Source of the DNA: Roseateles chitinivorans
GTDB taxonomy: Bacteria; Pseudomonadota; Gammaproteobacteria; Burkholderiales; Burkholderiaceae_C
Length of the DNA stretch: 64,000 bases
NCBI RefSeq assembly: GCF_002761755.1
Contig: NZ_PEOG01000021.1
Location: 25,149 to 89,148 of the forward strand
Direction: 5' to 3'
The position numbers and the translations under genes are program-made. Positions 36,659 through 44,502 of this stretch are shown one piece after another. A model generated the notes under the pieces. The model made no database searches, was not told the origin of the DNA, and saw only the letters and a list, made by a program, of their open reading frames with translations. Each line of letters starts with the position of its first letter. Within the stretch, counting starts at the first letter, position 1.

Positions 36659-37543
36659 TCAGTCGCCCAGCGCCTGCGTCGACGCGAGCGCCTGCAGCAG
36701 CCGTTGAAGGTGCGGCGGCGCGGCCGGCTCTTCGAACTGGAGAGAGGTGCCCGCGGGCAGCAGGTAGAAGGCGAGGTTCTCGAGGGCGACGACGGTGGCG
36801 TCCGTCGCGCCGGGCGCGGGATCGCGCCGGTCGCTGACGCGCGCGCCATCGATGAGGGTCACCGCGCCGCTGCCGACCACCCGGGCGCCGATGCCAGGCT
36901 GGATCAGCAGTGCGGTGTCCTCGTCGAGCCCCACGCCCAGCCGGCGCGGATCCAGCGAAACCAGTTGCAGCAGCCGTGCATGGCGCTTGCGCTGGGCGAA
37001 GTGCTGGTCGATCACCAGGGCCGGCATCAGGCCGAGGGCGCGATGCAGCGCCTGCGGCGGGCCGGCGAATTGCTCGTTGAGGTCGCCCACCGGCATGTGG
37101 GCACCGAGCGCCGAGGCGCCCGCGCTGGTCCCCGCGACCGCGAGCGTGCCCGCGCGGTGGCGTTCGCGGATCAGCGCATGCAGGGGGGTGTCGCCGATGA
37201 CGTCGAGCAGGCGCTCCTGGTCACCGCCGGTCATGAACAGCAGGTCGGCCGTTCGCACTGCCTCCAGCGCGTCGGCCGCGCCAGCGGCCTCGCGATCGCG
37301 CGGATCGAGCCAGGTCGGCGTCGCGCCGAGCGCCCGGAAGGCGGGCTCGTACTGGGACCAGAGCAGGTCGGGCTCGCCGCTGGCGGTGCTCAGCACGACG
37401 ACCCGCAGCGGCGCCGAATGCGCACGGTCGCGCTGGCAGGCCGCGATCAGCTCGCGCAACACGATGCCGGGCGTCAGCCGGTCCTCGTTGCCGCCGATGA
37501 GGGCGAGCAGGGCAGCGCGCTCCGAAACTCCTCGCGATTCCAT
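36659..37543 (-). CDS. Peptidase S51 / cyanophycinase-like serine hydrolase
   Basis: A 294-residue protein with the S51/cyanophycinase hallmark 'AVAGTSAGASALG' (nucleophile serine), preceded by 'FMTGGDQERLLDV' and followed by 'VIDQHFAQRKRHARLLQLV' and 'GVGLDEDTALLI'. Cyanophycinases cut the Asp-Arg polymer cyanophycin. No cyanophycin synthetase is in the window, so the substrate may be another beta-linked peptide. The start ATG at 37543 lies 5 bp after the presumed PanTA toxin gene on the same strand, so they may be co-transcribed. Confidence 0.85.
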   Translation of the reverse strand: MESRGVSERAALLALIGGNEDRLTPGIVLRELIAACQRDRAHSAPLRVVVLSTASGEPDLLWSQYEPAFRALGATPTWLDPRDREAAGAADALEAVRTADLLFMTGGDQERLLDVIGDTPLHALIRERHRAGTLAVAGTSAGASALGAHMPVGDLNEQFAGPPQALHRALGLMPALVIDQHFAQRKRHARLLQLVSLDPRRLGVGLDEDTALLIQPGIGARVVGSGAVTLIDGARVSDRRDPAPGATDATVVALENLAFYLLPAGTSLQFEEPAAPPHLQRLLQALASTQALGD

Positions 37544-37548
37544 GACGC

Positions 37549-38148
37549 TCAATGCGGTTCCGTGGGGTAAAGGGAATGGTCGCGATCCCACCACACGAGG
37601 TGGAAGTGCGCCTGCACGATGTACCCCCATGCACGTCGCTTCTGGCCACCGAAGCGGAAGCGGAACACCGAGTCGAACTGGTCGAGTTCAAGATGGCGCC
37701 AACGATCCTGTGCTTCTTCAATCAGGTCGCCGATCTCGTGCGCGTGATGCATCTTGTGACCTGTCCCGGAGCTTTGCCGATCGATCTCACCCCAGGTAAG
37801 GGCGGCGAAATCGCGCATCGGCGGGAGAATCGTGTCGCTCCATTCCGCCTCGGTCCAGGCCCGGGGTTCGCCCCATGACCAATGGTCTTTCAGATCCGCG
37901 CGCGTCGTGCACCAGGTCATGCGCATATCGAAACGGCTGCCGTCTTCCCGGGACCTGGGGCGCCGGTCCGCGGGTAGCGCGCGCGCCAACTGCGGCGCGA
38001 GGCGCGGCGACTGGTCGTTGGCAGGTGCTTGCGAAAGCCGAGGGGTGTCCAGTTTCACGACCCTGGCCAGCAACCCCGGCTTGCTGGCTTCAAACCTGGC
38101 CTGGGCCTCGACCTTCTTGCGCTCGCGCGTTTCGCTTTTCCTGCCCAT
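37549..38148 (-). CDS. Uncharacterised protein, candidate toxin paired with a Panacea antitoxin
   Basis: A 199-residue protein of no family I recognise. The N-terminus is basic ('GRKSETRERKKVEAQ'), and the middle is rich in Trp and Asp/Glu ('HWSWGEPRAWTEAEWSDT'). The C-terminus has a conserved-looking block 'FRFRFGGQKRRAWGY' then 'FHLVWWDRDHSLYP'. A histidine run 'GHKMHHAHE' lies between. The gene begins 15 bp after the Panacea-domain gene, on the same strand and second in order. Position alone makes it the toxin candidate. It could also be an ordinary hypothetical; no catalytic motif is certain. Confidence 0.6.
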   Translation of the reverse strand: MGRKSETRERKKVEAQARFEASKPGLLARVVKLDTPRLSQAPANDQSPRLAPQLARALPADRRPRSREDGSRFDMRMTWCTTRADLKDHWSWGEPRAWTEAEWSDTILPPMRDFAALTWGEIDRQSSGTGHKMHHAHEIGDLIEEAQDRWRHLELDQFDSVFRFRFGGQKRRAWGYIVQAHFHLVWWDRDHSLYPTEPH

Positions 38149-38163
38149 GGGGCGTTTACTCGA

Positions 38164-38598
38164 TCAGAGGGCTGAGTAGTACTCGTGCATCGCGCCCTGG
38201 CTGATCACACTTGTCGACGGAGCACCGATGGGCGCATCGCCACGGGCCAGTTTCCAAGGGTCTTCCTGATGTGTCAGGTTGCTGAGCCACTGCGCTGTCT
38301 TGTCACCGTAGAACGCAAGCACGCGCTCAATGTTGTCCCGCTCGGCTTCGGTCAGGGCGGTGCTGTCGGCATCCGCAAACAGAGACGCACTGACCTTGAA
38401 CAAACCACGATGCTTCTGATAGAGGCTGGGCAGCACAGGACCGTTGGCCCAGGCCTGGAAATCCTCCGAAAAGAGAGGCGATTCGTCCCAGACCAGATTC
38501 CATGCCTGGGCGTAGTACATGAGCTTCTGCAGCTTCATGGCAGACACCTCGCCGGTGCGCTCGGTGATGTACTTGGCGACGTCAAGGGTGGAGGCCAT
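38164..38598 (-). CDS. Panacea (SocA/DUF4065) domain antitoxin-like protein
   Basis: A 144-residue protein with the Panacea-domain pattern 'MKLQKLMYYAQAWNLVWDESPLF' (residues about 20-42, split here by length) and 'EDFQAWANGPVLPSLYQKHRG'. An AGGAG about 8 bases before the ATG fixes the start. Panacea proteins are antitoxins paired with many unrelated toxins (PanTA), and SocA is a ClpXP adaptor in Caulobacter. The gene lies 48 bp from the 3' end of tRNA-Ser, with the candidate toxin downstream. Surrounding base composition looks less GC-rich than the flanks. Confidence 0.85.
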   Translation of the reverse strand: MASTLDVAKYITERTGEVSAMKLQKLMYYAQAWNLVWDESPLFSEDFQAWANGPVLPSLYQKHRGLFKVSASLFADADSTALTEAERDNIERVLAFYGDKTAQWLSNLTHQEDPWKLARGDAPIGAPSTSVISQGAMHEYYSAL

Positions 38599-38646
38599 CA
38601 GAGAACTCCTCGCAAGCGGACAGCAGCTGCGGATGAATCGGGAGGG

Positions 38647-38734
<88 letters not shown>

Positions 38735-38828
38735 TCCGGGTCGGCCGACAAGCTCGCGGCCGACGGCTCCATGCACAGGAGAAGCCGCGATTCTAAGCGT
38801 GACAGCACTGCTCGCCGACGAACGACGC

Positions 38829-39659
38829 TCAGCCCGCTCCCGGCTTCCTCGCCTGCACGCAGGGCACCTGGATGATTTCCTGCACCTGACCATCGGCCAC
38901 GCGCGCCGCCGTCAGCGCGCCGCCCCAGACGCAGCCGGTGTCCAGCGCCAGCAGGTCCGGCCGCTGCACCAGCCCCAGCGTGGACCAGTGCCCGAACGCG
39001 ATCGGCTCGCCGGCCGTGCGCCGCTGCGGCACGTCGAACCAGGGCATGAAGCCCTCCGGCGCGGTGCCCAGCCCTTCCTTGGTCTTGAAGTCCAGCCGGC
39101 CCCTGGCGTTGCAGAAGCGGATCCGCGTCAGCACATTGATGATGAAGCGCAGCCGCGGCGCGCCCGTCAGGTCGTCGCTCCAGCGGTCGGGCTCATTGCC
39201 GTACATCTGCGGCAGGAAGTCCGCCAGCTCCGGTCCGCGAAGCAGCGCGTGCACTTCCTCGGCCAGGGTCAGGACCTGCGCAGCATCCCACTGCGGCACC
39301 ACCCCGGCGTGCACCATCAGCCAGCCTTGCGCCCGCGCCGCCAGCCGCTGCCGGCGCAGCCACTCCAGCAGCGCCTCGCGGTCCGGTGCCTGCAGGATCG
39401 CGTCCAGGGTGTCCCCCTTGTGCGGGGCGCGCACGCCGGCGGCGGTGGCGAGCAGATGCAGGTCGTGATTGCCCAGCAGGCACTGCGCCGCGTCGCCCAG
39501 CGACTGCAGGCGGCGCAGCGTCGTCAGGGAATCGGGGCCGCGGTTGACCAAGTCCCCCAACAGGTGGAGGCGGTCGCGGGACGGGGAGAAGTCGATCTTT
39601 TCCAGCAGGCGCGCGAGCGCGTCGCAGCAGCCCTGGAGATCGCCGATGAGGTAATGCAT
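38829..39659 (-). CDS. apaH: Symmetrical bis(5'-nucleosyl)-tetraphosphatase ApaH
   Basis: A 276-residue metallophosphatase: 'IGDLQGCCDALARLL', 'LLGDLVNRGPDSLTTL', 'LLGNHDLHLL' and 'MVHAGVVPQWD' give the dinuclear-metal site. It hydrolyses Ap4A to two ADP and removes Np4-caps from RNA. The ATG at 39659 starts the conserved 'MHYLIGDLQG'; an upstream GTG is rejected. Length matches E. coli ApaH (280 aa). It is divergent from the CNNM/CorC-like gene. Confidence 0.95.
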   Translation of the reverse strand: MHYLIGDLQGCCDALARLLEKIDFSPSRDRLHLLGDLVNRGPDSLTTLRRLQSLGDAAQCLLGNHDLHLLATAAGVRAPHKGDTLDAILQAPDREALLEWLRRQRLAARAQGWLMVHAGVVPQWDAAQVLTLAEEVHALLRGPELADFLPQMYGNEPDRWSDDLTGAPRLRFIINVLTRIRFCNARGRLDFKTKEGLGTAPEGFMPWFDVPQRRTAGEPIAFGHWSTLGLVQRPDLLALDTGCVWGGALTAARVADGQVQEIIQVPCVQARKPGAG

Positions 39660-39758
39660 ACGGGGATTTTGCGGTGTCGATGTCACACCAGCTCTGCTAA
39701 CCTTGCCGACCTTGTGTTTTGGGCGCGACTCGGGGTTTTCACCCGGTCCGCGCTGTCA

Positions 39759-41060
39759 ATGGATACCGCCCTAGTCCTCTTCCTGATACTGCTCAACGGA
39801 TTGTTCGCCATGTCGGAGATGGCCCTCACGGCCGCCCGCAAGGCACGCTTGCAAGTGATGGTGGAGAGTGGCGAGGCAGGCGCGCAGGCCGCGATGGACC
39901 TGCACGAGAACCCCACCAAGTTCCTGTCCACCGTCCAGATCGGGATCACCTCCATCGGCGTGCTCAACGGCATCGTCGGCGAGGCCGCCTTCTCCGGGCC
40001 GCTGGCCGAGGTGCTGCGCGCCCACACCCCGCTCAGCGAGCGCGCCGCCGACATCACCGCCACCGGCCTGGTCGTGCTGGTGCTGACCTTCGTGACCATC
40101 ATCTTCGGCGAGCTGGTGCCCAAGCGCCTGGGCCAGATGTTCCCGGAGAACGTCGCGCGCCTGGTCGCGCCGCCGATGGAGGTCATGTCGCTGATCACGC
40201 GGCCCTTCGTCAAGCTGCTGAGCTTCTGCACCGAGTTCACGCTGAAGCTGCTGGGCATGGGCGGCCGCGCCAACCGCGCGGTGACCGAGGAGGAGATCGC
40301 CGCCAGCCTCGAGGAAGGCCGCGATGCCGGCGTGATCGAGGAACACGAGCACCAGATGGTGCGCAACGTGTTCCGGCTGGACGAGCGCCAGATCGGCTCG
40401 ATGATGATCCCGCGCGCCGAGATCGCCTGGCTGGACGCGACCGATCGCGCCGAGCAGGTGCTGCAGATCCTGCGGGCGCATGGCTACAGCCGCTATCCGG
40501 TCTGCCGTGGCGGCCTGCACGACGTGGTCGGCACGGTGAGCGCGCAGAACCTGCTGGCGCGCACGCTGGCCGGCGAGGCGCTGGACCTGTCCACTGGCCT
40601 GGAGCCGCCGGTGTTCGTGCCCGAGACGCTGTCGGGCATGGAGCTGCTCGCGCACATGCGGGGCACCGACACGCCGCTGGCCTTCGTCGTCGACGAGTAC
40701 GGCGAAGTGCAGGGCGTGGTCGCGATGCGCGACGTGCTGGAAGCGATCGCGGGCGAGTTCAACTCGTCCGACGGCGAGGATGCCTGGGCGGTCCAGCGCG
40801 AGGACGGCAGCTGGCTGATGGACGGCCTGATCCCCGTCACCGAGCTGAAGGACCGGCTGGACTTGAAGGAACTGCCCGAGGAGGACCGTGGGCGCTACAA
40901 CACCCTGGCCGGCATGGTGATGCTGCTGCTCGGGCGCTTGCCGCGCACGGCCGATGTGGTGGAGTGGGACGCGTGGAGATTCGAGGTGGTCGACCTCGAC
41001 GGCAAGCGTGTGGACAAGGTGCTGGTCTCGCGACTGGCGGACGATGGAGTGAATCAATGA
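39759..41060 (+). CDS. CNNM-domain / CBS / CorC_HlyC membrane protein (hemolysin family)
   Basis: A 433-residue membrane protein. A CNNM (DUF21) domain with four hydrophobic segments occupies the first about 190 residues ('LILLNGLFAMSEMALTAARKAR', 'GITSIGVLNGIVGEAAF'). A CBS-domain pair follows ('MMIPRAEIAWLDATD', 'DEYGEVQGVVAMRDVLEAI'), and a C-terminal CorC_HlyC domain ends it. Such proteins act in Mg/Co efflux or membrane homeostasis; the haemolysin name is historical. It is coupled by a 4-bp overlap to a SapC-like gene. Confidence 0.92.
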   Translation: MDTALVLFLILLNGLFAMSEMALTAARKARLQVMVESGEAGAQAAMDLHENPTKFLSTVQIGITSIGVLNGIVGEAAFSGPLAEVLRAHTPLSERAADITATGLVVLVLTFVTIIFGELVPKRLGQMFPENVARLVAPPMEVMSLITRPFVKLLSFCTEFTLKLLGMGGRANRAVTEEEIAASLEEGRDAGVIEEHEHQMVRNVFRLDERQIGSMMIPRAEIAWLDATDRAEQVLQILRAHGYSRYPVCRGGLHDVVGTVSAQNLLARTLAGEALDLSTGLEPPVFVPETLSGMELLAHMRGTDTPLAFVVDEYGEVQGVVAMRDVLEAIAGEFNSSDGEDAWAVQREDGSWLMDGLIPVTELKDRLDLKELPEEDRGRYNTLAGMVMLLLGRLPRTADVVEWDAWRFEVVDLDGKRVDKVLVSRLADDGVNQ

Positions 41061-41800
41061 GCAACCCCCCGATGTATGAAAACCTGGTCCCGGTGGACCG
41101 GGTGCAGCACAAGAACACGCGCATGAAGATCGGCGCGCCGGTGCTGGATCGCGTGACCCAGCTGAACTCGCTGTTCGTCGCCGTGGCCGAGTTCGCCGAT
41201 GCGAGCCTCGAGTACCCGGTGGTGTTCGTGCGAGTCGGCCAGGCCGCCGAAGGCCAGCGCCCGGCGATCGCGCCGCTGGCGGTGTTCGGCCTGAAGCAGG
41301 GCAGCAACCTGTTCGTCAAGGACGGCCAGTGGACCGGCCGCTATGTCCCGGCCTACGTGCGCCGCTGGCCCTTCGCGATGGCCCGCATCGAGGAGAACGG
41401 CACCGACATGGCGCTGTGCCTGGACATGGGTTCCGGCGCGTTCTCCGAGACCGACGGCGAGCCGCTCTTCAAGGAAGATGGCGAGGCCACCGAGCTGCTG
41501 CTCAACGCCAAGCAGTTCTGCGAGGACTTCGAGCGCGAGGCGGAGCGCACCCGCCAGGCCTGCGAGCTGCTGCAGGACCTGGACCTGCTGCAGGACATGC
41601 GCTTCGAGGCGCAACTGCCCAGCGGCGAGAAGCTGGATGTCGACGGCTTCATGACCATCAACGAGAAGGCCCTGGCCGAGCTGCCCGACGCAAAGATCGT
41701 CGAGCTGCATCGCAACGGCCTGCTCGAGGTCATCACGATGCATCGCCTGTCGCTGCGCCTGATGAGCCGTCTGGCCCAGATGTACGTGCCGGCCAACTGA
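41057..41800 (+). CDS. SapC-family protein
   Basis: A 247-residue SapC-like protein: 'YENLVPVDRVQHKNTRMKIG', 'EYPVVFVR…IAPLAVFGLKQGSNLFV', 'GRYVPAYVRRWPFAM' and 'AFSETDGEPLFKEDGE'. Family members are linked to S-layer secretion in Campylobacter and occur widely as cytoplasmic proteins of unclear function. Its ATG overlaps the stop of the CNNM gene, so the two are translationally coupled. No signal peptide is visible. A role in export is not established here. Confidence 0.85.
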   Translation: MSNPPMYENLVPVDRVQHKNTRMKIGAPVLDRVTQLNSLFVAVAEFADASLEYPVVFVRVGQAAEGQRPAIAPLAVFGLKQGSNLFVKDGQWTGRYVPAYVRRWPFAMARIEENGTDMALCLDMGSGAFSETDGEPLFKEDGEATELLLNAKQFCEDFEREAERTRQACELLQDLDLLQDMRFEAQLPSGEKLDVDGFMTINEKALAELPDAKIVELHRNGLLEVITMHRLSLRLMSRLAQMYVPAN

Positions 41801-41804
41801 TCGC

Positions 41805-41857
41805 CGCCCGCTGCGAGCGGGCGAACACCGGCTGAGGCAAACCCGGAGCGGGTTTGC
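41805..41857 (+). terminator. Two tandem hairpins after sapC
   Basis: The first stem pairs CGCCCGCT (41805-41812) with AGCGGGCG (41816-41823). The second pairs GCAAACCC (41837-41844) with GGGTTTGC (41850-41857) and is followed by TTG. The second is the better terminator candidate, though the T tract is short. Confidence 0.55.
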
Positions 41858-41913
41858 TTGAGTACGGCGTACGCGCAAGCCTCGATAGCATCCACGCCCC
41901 GAGAGGACGTTGG

Positions 41914-43293
41914 ATGCTGTTCGAGGCTTTTTTGTCGTCCACCGCGATGGAATCGGTGTTCTCGCCGACCGCGGTGGTCCAGTCGATGATGGATGTGGAG
42001 GCCGCGCTCGCTCGGGCCGCAGCGCGCGCGGGCATGATCCCGGCGCCGGCGGCGCAGGCGATCGCCAGCCTCTGTCGCGCCGAACTCTATGACGTGCCGT
42101 CGCTCGTGGCGGCCGCGCCGCGCAGCGGCAACCTGGCCTTGCCGGTGGTGCAGCGGCTGCGCGAGACGGTCGCGCTGTTCGACCCGTCGGCCGCGGTCTA
42201 TGTGCATCGCGGCGCCTCCGCCCAGGACCTGATCGACACCGCGATGGTGCTGCGCACGCGCGAGGCGCTGCGCCTGATCGACGACGACCTCCAGCAGCTG
42301 TGCGCCCGGCTGCTCGACCTGGCCGAGCGGCATGCCGCCGTGCCGATGCTGGGCCGCACGATGATGCAGCCGGCGCAGGTGATCAGCCTGCGCTTCAAGC
42401 TGATGAACTGGCTGATGCCGCTGCTGCGCAGCGCCGAGCGGCTGCGCGAGCAGGGAGAGGCCTCGCTGCTGCTGCAACTGGGCGGCGCGGTCGGCACGCT
42501 CGATGCGATGGGCGACCGGGCCGAGGACATGCTGGCGGCCGTGGCCGCCGAGCTGTCGCTGCCGCTGCCCGAGATGTGCTGGCACACCCAACGCGACCGC
42601 TGGTTGCGCCTGGGCATGGAAGTGGGCCTGCTGTGCGGCAACCTGGGCAAACTGGCGCAGGACTTCGCGCTGATGGCACAGGCGGAGGTCGACGAGCTCA
42701 ATGAGCCGCCCGGGGAGGGCTACGGCGCCTGCCTGTCGATGCCGCACAAGAAGAACCCGGTGGCCGCCCTGCAGGCGATGGCGGCGGTCCAGCGCGCGCC
42801 GCAGCGCGTCGCCGGCTTGATGGGCTGCATGACGCCGGAACACGAGCGCGGCCTGGGGCAGCACCAGGCGGAACTCGCGGAATGGAGCGCTCTGATGGGC
42901 GGCGCCCACCTCGCGGTGCAGGCACTGAACCGCGCGCTGGCCGAGCCGGTGCTGCGGACCGACCGGATGCGAGCACATGTCCTCGAGCGCCAGGGGCTGG
43001 TCGCGAGCGAGCGGCTGGAGCACCTGCTCATGCCGCGCCTGGGCCGGCAACGCACCGGTGCCATCGTCCGCGACCTGATCAGCCGGGTGCGACTGGGGCA
43101 GGGGACGCTGGAGCAACTGCTGCTCGCGGCGATCGACGTCGGCGACCTGCCTCCGACCGCGCTGTCGTCCGAGGAACTGGCGGCGATGTTCGACCTGGAT
43201 GCGATCGCGGCTCAGGCGGACGCGCGCGTTGACGGGCTGATGGCTGACGCGCGGCGGCGTCTTGACGGCCTCGCTGCGACGCCTTGGCCATGA
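41914..43293 (+). CDS. pcaB: 3-carboxy-cis,cis-muconate cycloisomerase-like lyase (PcaB type)
   Basis: A 459-residue fumarase/aspartase-superfamily enzyme. The signature 'GACLSMPHKKNPVAALQAM' carries the catalytic serine loop. 'YVHRGASAQDLIDTAMVL' and 'LGRTMMQPAQV' are the other active-site blocks. It matches PcaB of the protocatechuate branch of beta-ketoadipate breakdown better than adenylosuccinate lyase. No other pca gene is near, so the assignment to that pathway is tentative. The start ATG at 41914 is preferred to a longer frame from 41854. Confidence 0.8.
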   Translation: MLFEAFLSSTAMESVFSPTAVVQSMMDVEAALARAAARAGMIPAPAAQAIASLCRAELYDVPSLVAAAPRSGNLALPVVQRLRETVALFDPSAAVYVHRGASAQDLIDTAMVLRTREALRLIDDDLQQLCARLLDLAERHAAVPMLGRTMMQPAQVISLRFKLMNWLMPLLRSAERLREQGEASLLLQLGGAVGTLDAMGDRAEDMLAAVAAELSLPLPEMCWHTQRDRWLRLGMEVGLLCGNLGKLAQDFALMAQAEVDELNEPPGEGYGACLSMPHKKNPVAALQAMAAVQRAPQRVAGLMGCMTPEHERGLGQHQAELAEWSALMGGAHLAVQALNRALAEPVLRTDRMRAHVLERQGLVASERLEHLLMPRLGRQRTGAIVRDLISRVRLGQGTLEQLLLAAIDVGDLPPTALSSEELAAMFDLDAIAAQADARVDGLMADARRRLDGLAATPWP

Positions 43294-43725
43294 AGCAACG
43301 CGATACGAACTTCTCGGTCGTTGGGCGAGCGGGACGCGCGCGAAGCGACAAATATCCCTATTCATTCCAAGGGTTTCTGCAAAAAAGTCAGGGTGGTTTG
43401 TCCCCTGAATTCGGCATCTGAACGCGGCGCATTTGGTTACACCTGCAACAAGCAGACGGCCGGGAGGCCGGTCCAAAGGGCGAAGGGGATTCCGCGAGAC
43501 CGAACTGCGGTGAGGGTTGGTGCCGGTTTCCGATGGGGTGCCCGCTATGTAACCGAATTCCCTCAAATGCGGGGTTTCGCCCTGGCAAGGGATTGACCAG
43601 GGCCCGAACCCGGGACAGACCCGTAAGGTCAGGTTCGCATTTGTTATCTATCGTAGCGCCCGGCAGTAATTACTTTGAGTGGGCCATAGACTCGCCCTTG
43701 ATAACCAAGCAGTCTGGAGTTGGGA
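43294..43725. other. Long 5' region upstream of the FeeM-like gene
   Basis: About 430 bp with no convincing gene. It contains GGTTACA (43435-43441) and its complement TGTAACC (43548-43554), and GAATTCGG/CCGAATTC flanking them, which could pair across about 110 bp. Several GC-rich dyads lie near 43590-43620. AT-rich sequence at 43638-43710 probably holds the promoter of the downstream gene. No known riboswitch or terminator could be assigned. Confidence 0.4.
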
Positions 43726-44481
43726 ATGAGCGACGAATCTCCCCTGTCGAGCATCGAACTGGAAGCACCGGCAAGCCCTTTGCAGGCGCTGCAATCCGTT
43801 CGCGCGGAGATTCCGTTCGTCCGGTCCGATTCGGTGGAGCTCGTCACGCGCGAGACCGCTTATGGCCGCATCGAGATCCGTGCACTGATGGAGGGCGCTG
43901 GCCATTCCCTGCTCGAACGTCGCTACGCGTCACGGGGTTACAGGCTGAGCCGTTCCGCCGACGTGACGCTGGGCGCTTATTGGGAGGGCCGGCTGGTCTC
44001 GACCCTGGGATTGCGGCGCGACAGCGGCAACCTCGCCGCCGACCAGAGCTTCCCGCAGGAAATGGCCGGCATGCGCCAGCAGGGCTGGCAGCTGTGCGAA
44101 TTCACCCGCCTGGCCGCGGATCCGGAAGGCCCGTCCAAGCTGGTCCTGGCCAGCCTGTTCCATCTGGCTTACCTGCATGCCGCCCACCATTGGGGGGCCG
44201 AGTTCCTGGTGATCGAGGTCAATCCCCGTCACAAGGCCTTCTATCGCCGGATGCTGGACTTCCAGCCGCACGGCGAGGAGCGCCTGCATCGCAGCGTCGG
44301 CGCGCCTGCGGTGCTGATGAGCCTGTCGCTCGCCTATGGCGCGAGCAAGGTCCGCCAGTACGGCGGCACGCTGAATGAGGACGAAGGGCGCTCCCGCACC
44401 CTGTTCCCCTATTTCTTCTCGATCGACGACGAACCCGAACTGCTGAGCAAGCTCGCGGACGTCTACGGCTACGACGCGTGA
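43726..44481 (+). CDS. FeeM-like long-chain N-acyl amino acid synthase (GNAT fold)
   Basis: A 251-residue GNAT-related acyltransferase. ATG 43726 follows GGAG by 6 bases. It has the FeeM/autoinducer-synthase-like pattern: 'ERRYASRGYRLSR', 'TLGAYWEGRLVSTLGLRRDS', 'LCEFTRLAADPE' and 'LYHAAHHWGAEFLVIEVNPRHKAFY' (shortened for length). FeeM enzymes join a fatty acyl chain from ACP to tyrosine or related amino acids. The last 60 residues ('RSRTLFPYFFSIDDEPELL') are an extension. It is preceded by a long non-coding region and is convergent with egtD. Product unknown. Confidence 0.75.
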   Translation: MSDESPLSSIELEAPASPLQALQSVRAEIPFVRSDSVELVTRETAYGRIEIRALMEGAGHSLLERRYASRGYRLSRSADVTLGAYWEGRLVSTLGLRRDSGNLAADQSFPQEMAGMRQQGWQLCEFTRLAADPEGPSKLVLASLFHLAYLHAAHHWGAEFLVIEVNPRHKAFYRRMLDFQPHGEERLHRSVGAPAVLMSLSLAYGASKVRQYGGTLNEDEGRSRTLFPYFFSIDDEPELLSKLADVYGYDA

Positions 44482-44502
44482 GCGTCGACCGCGACCTTTC
44501 CC

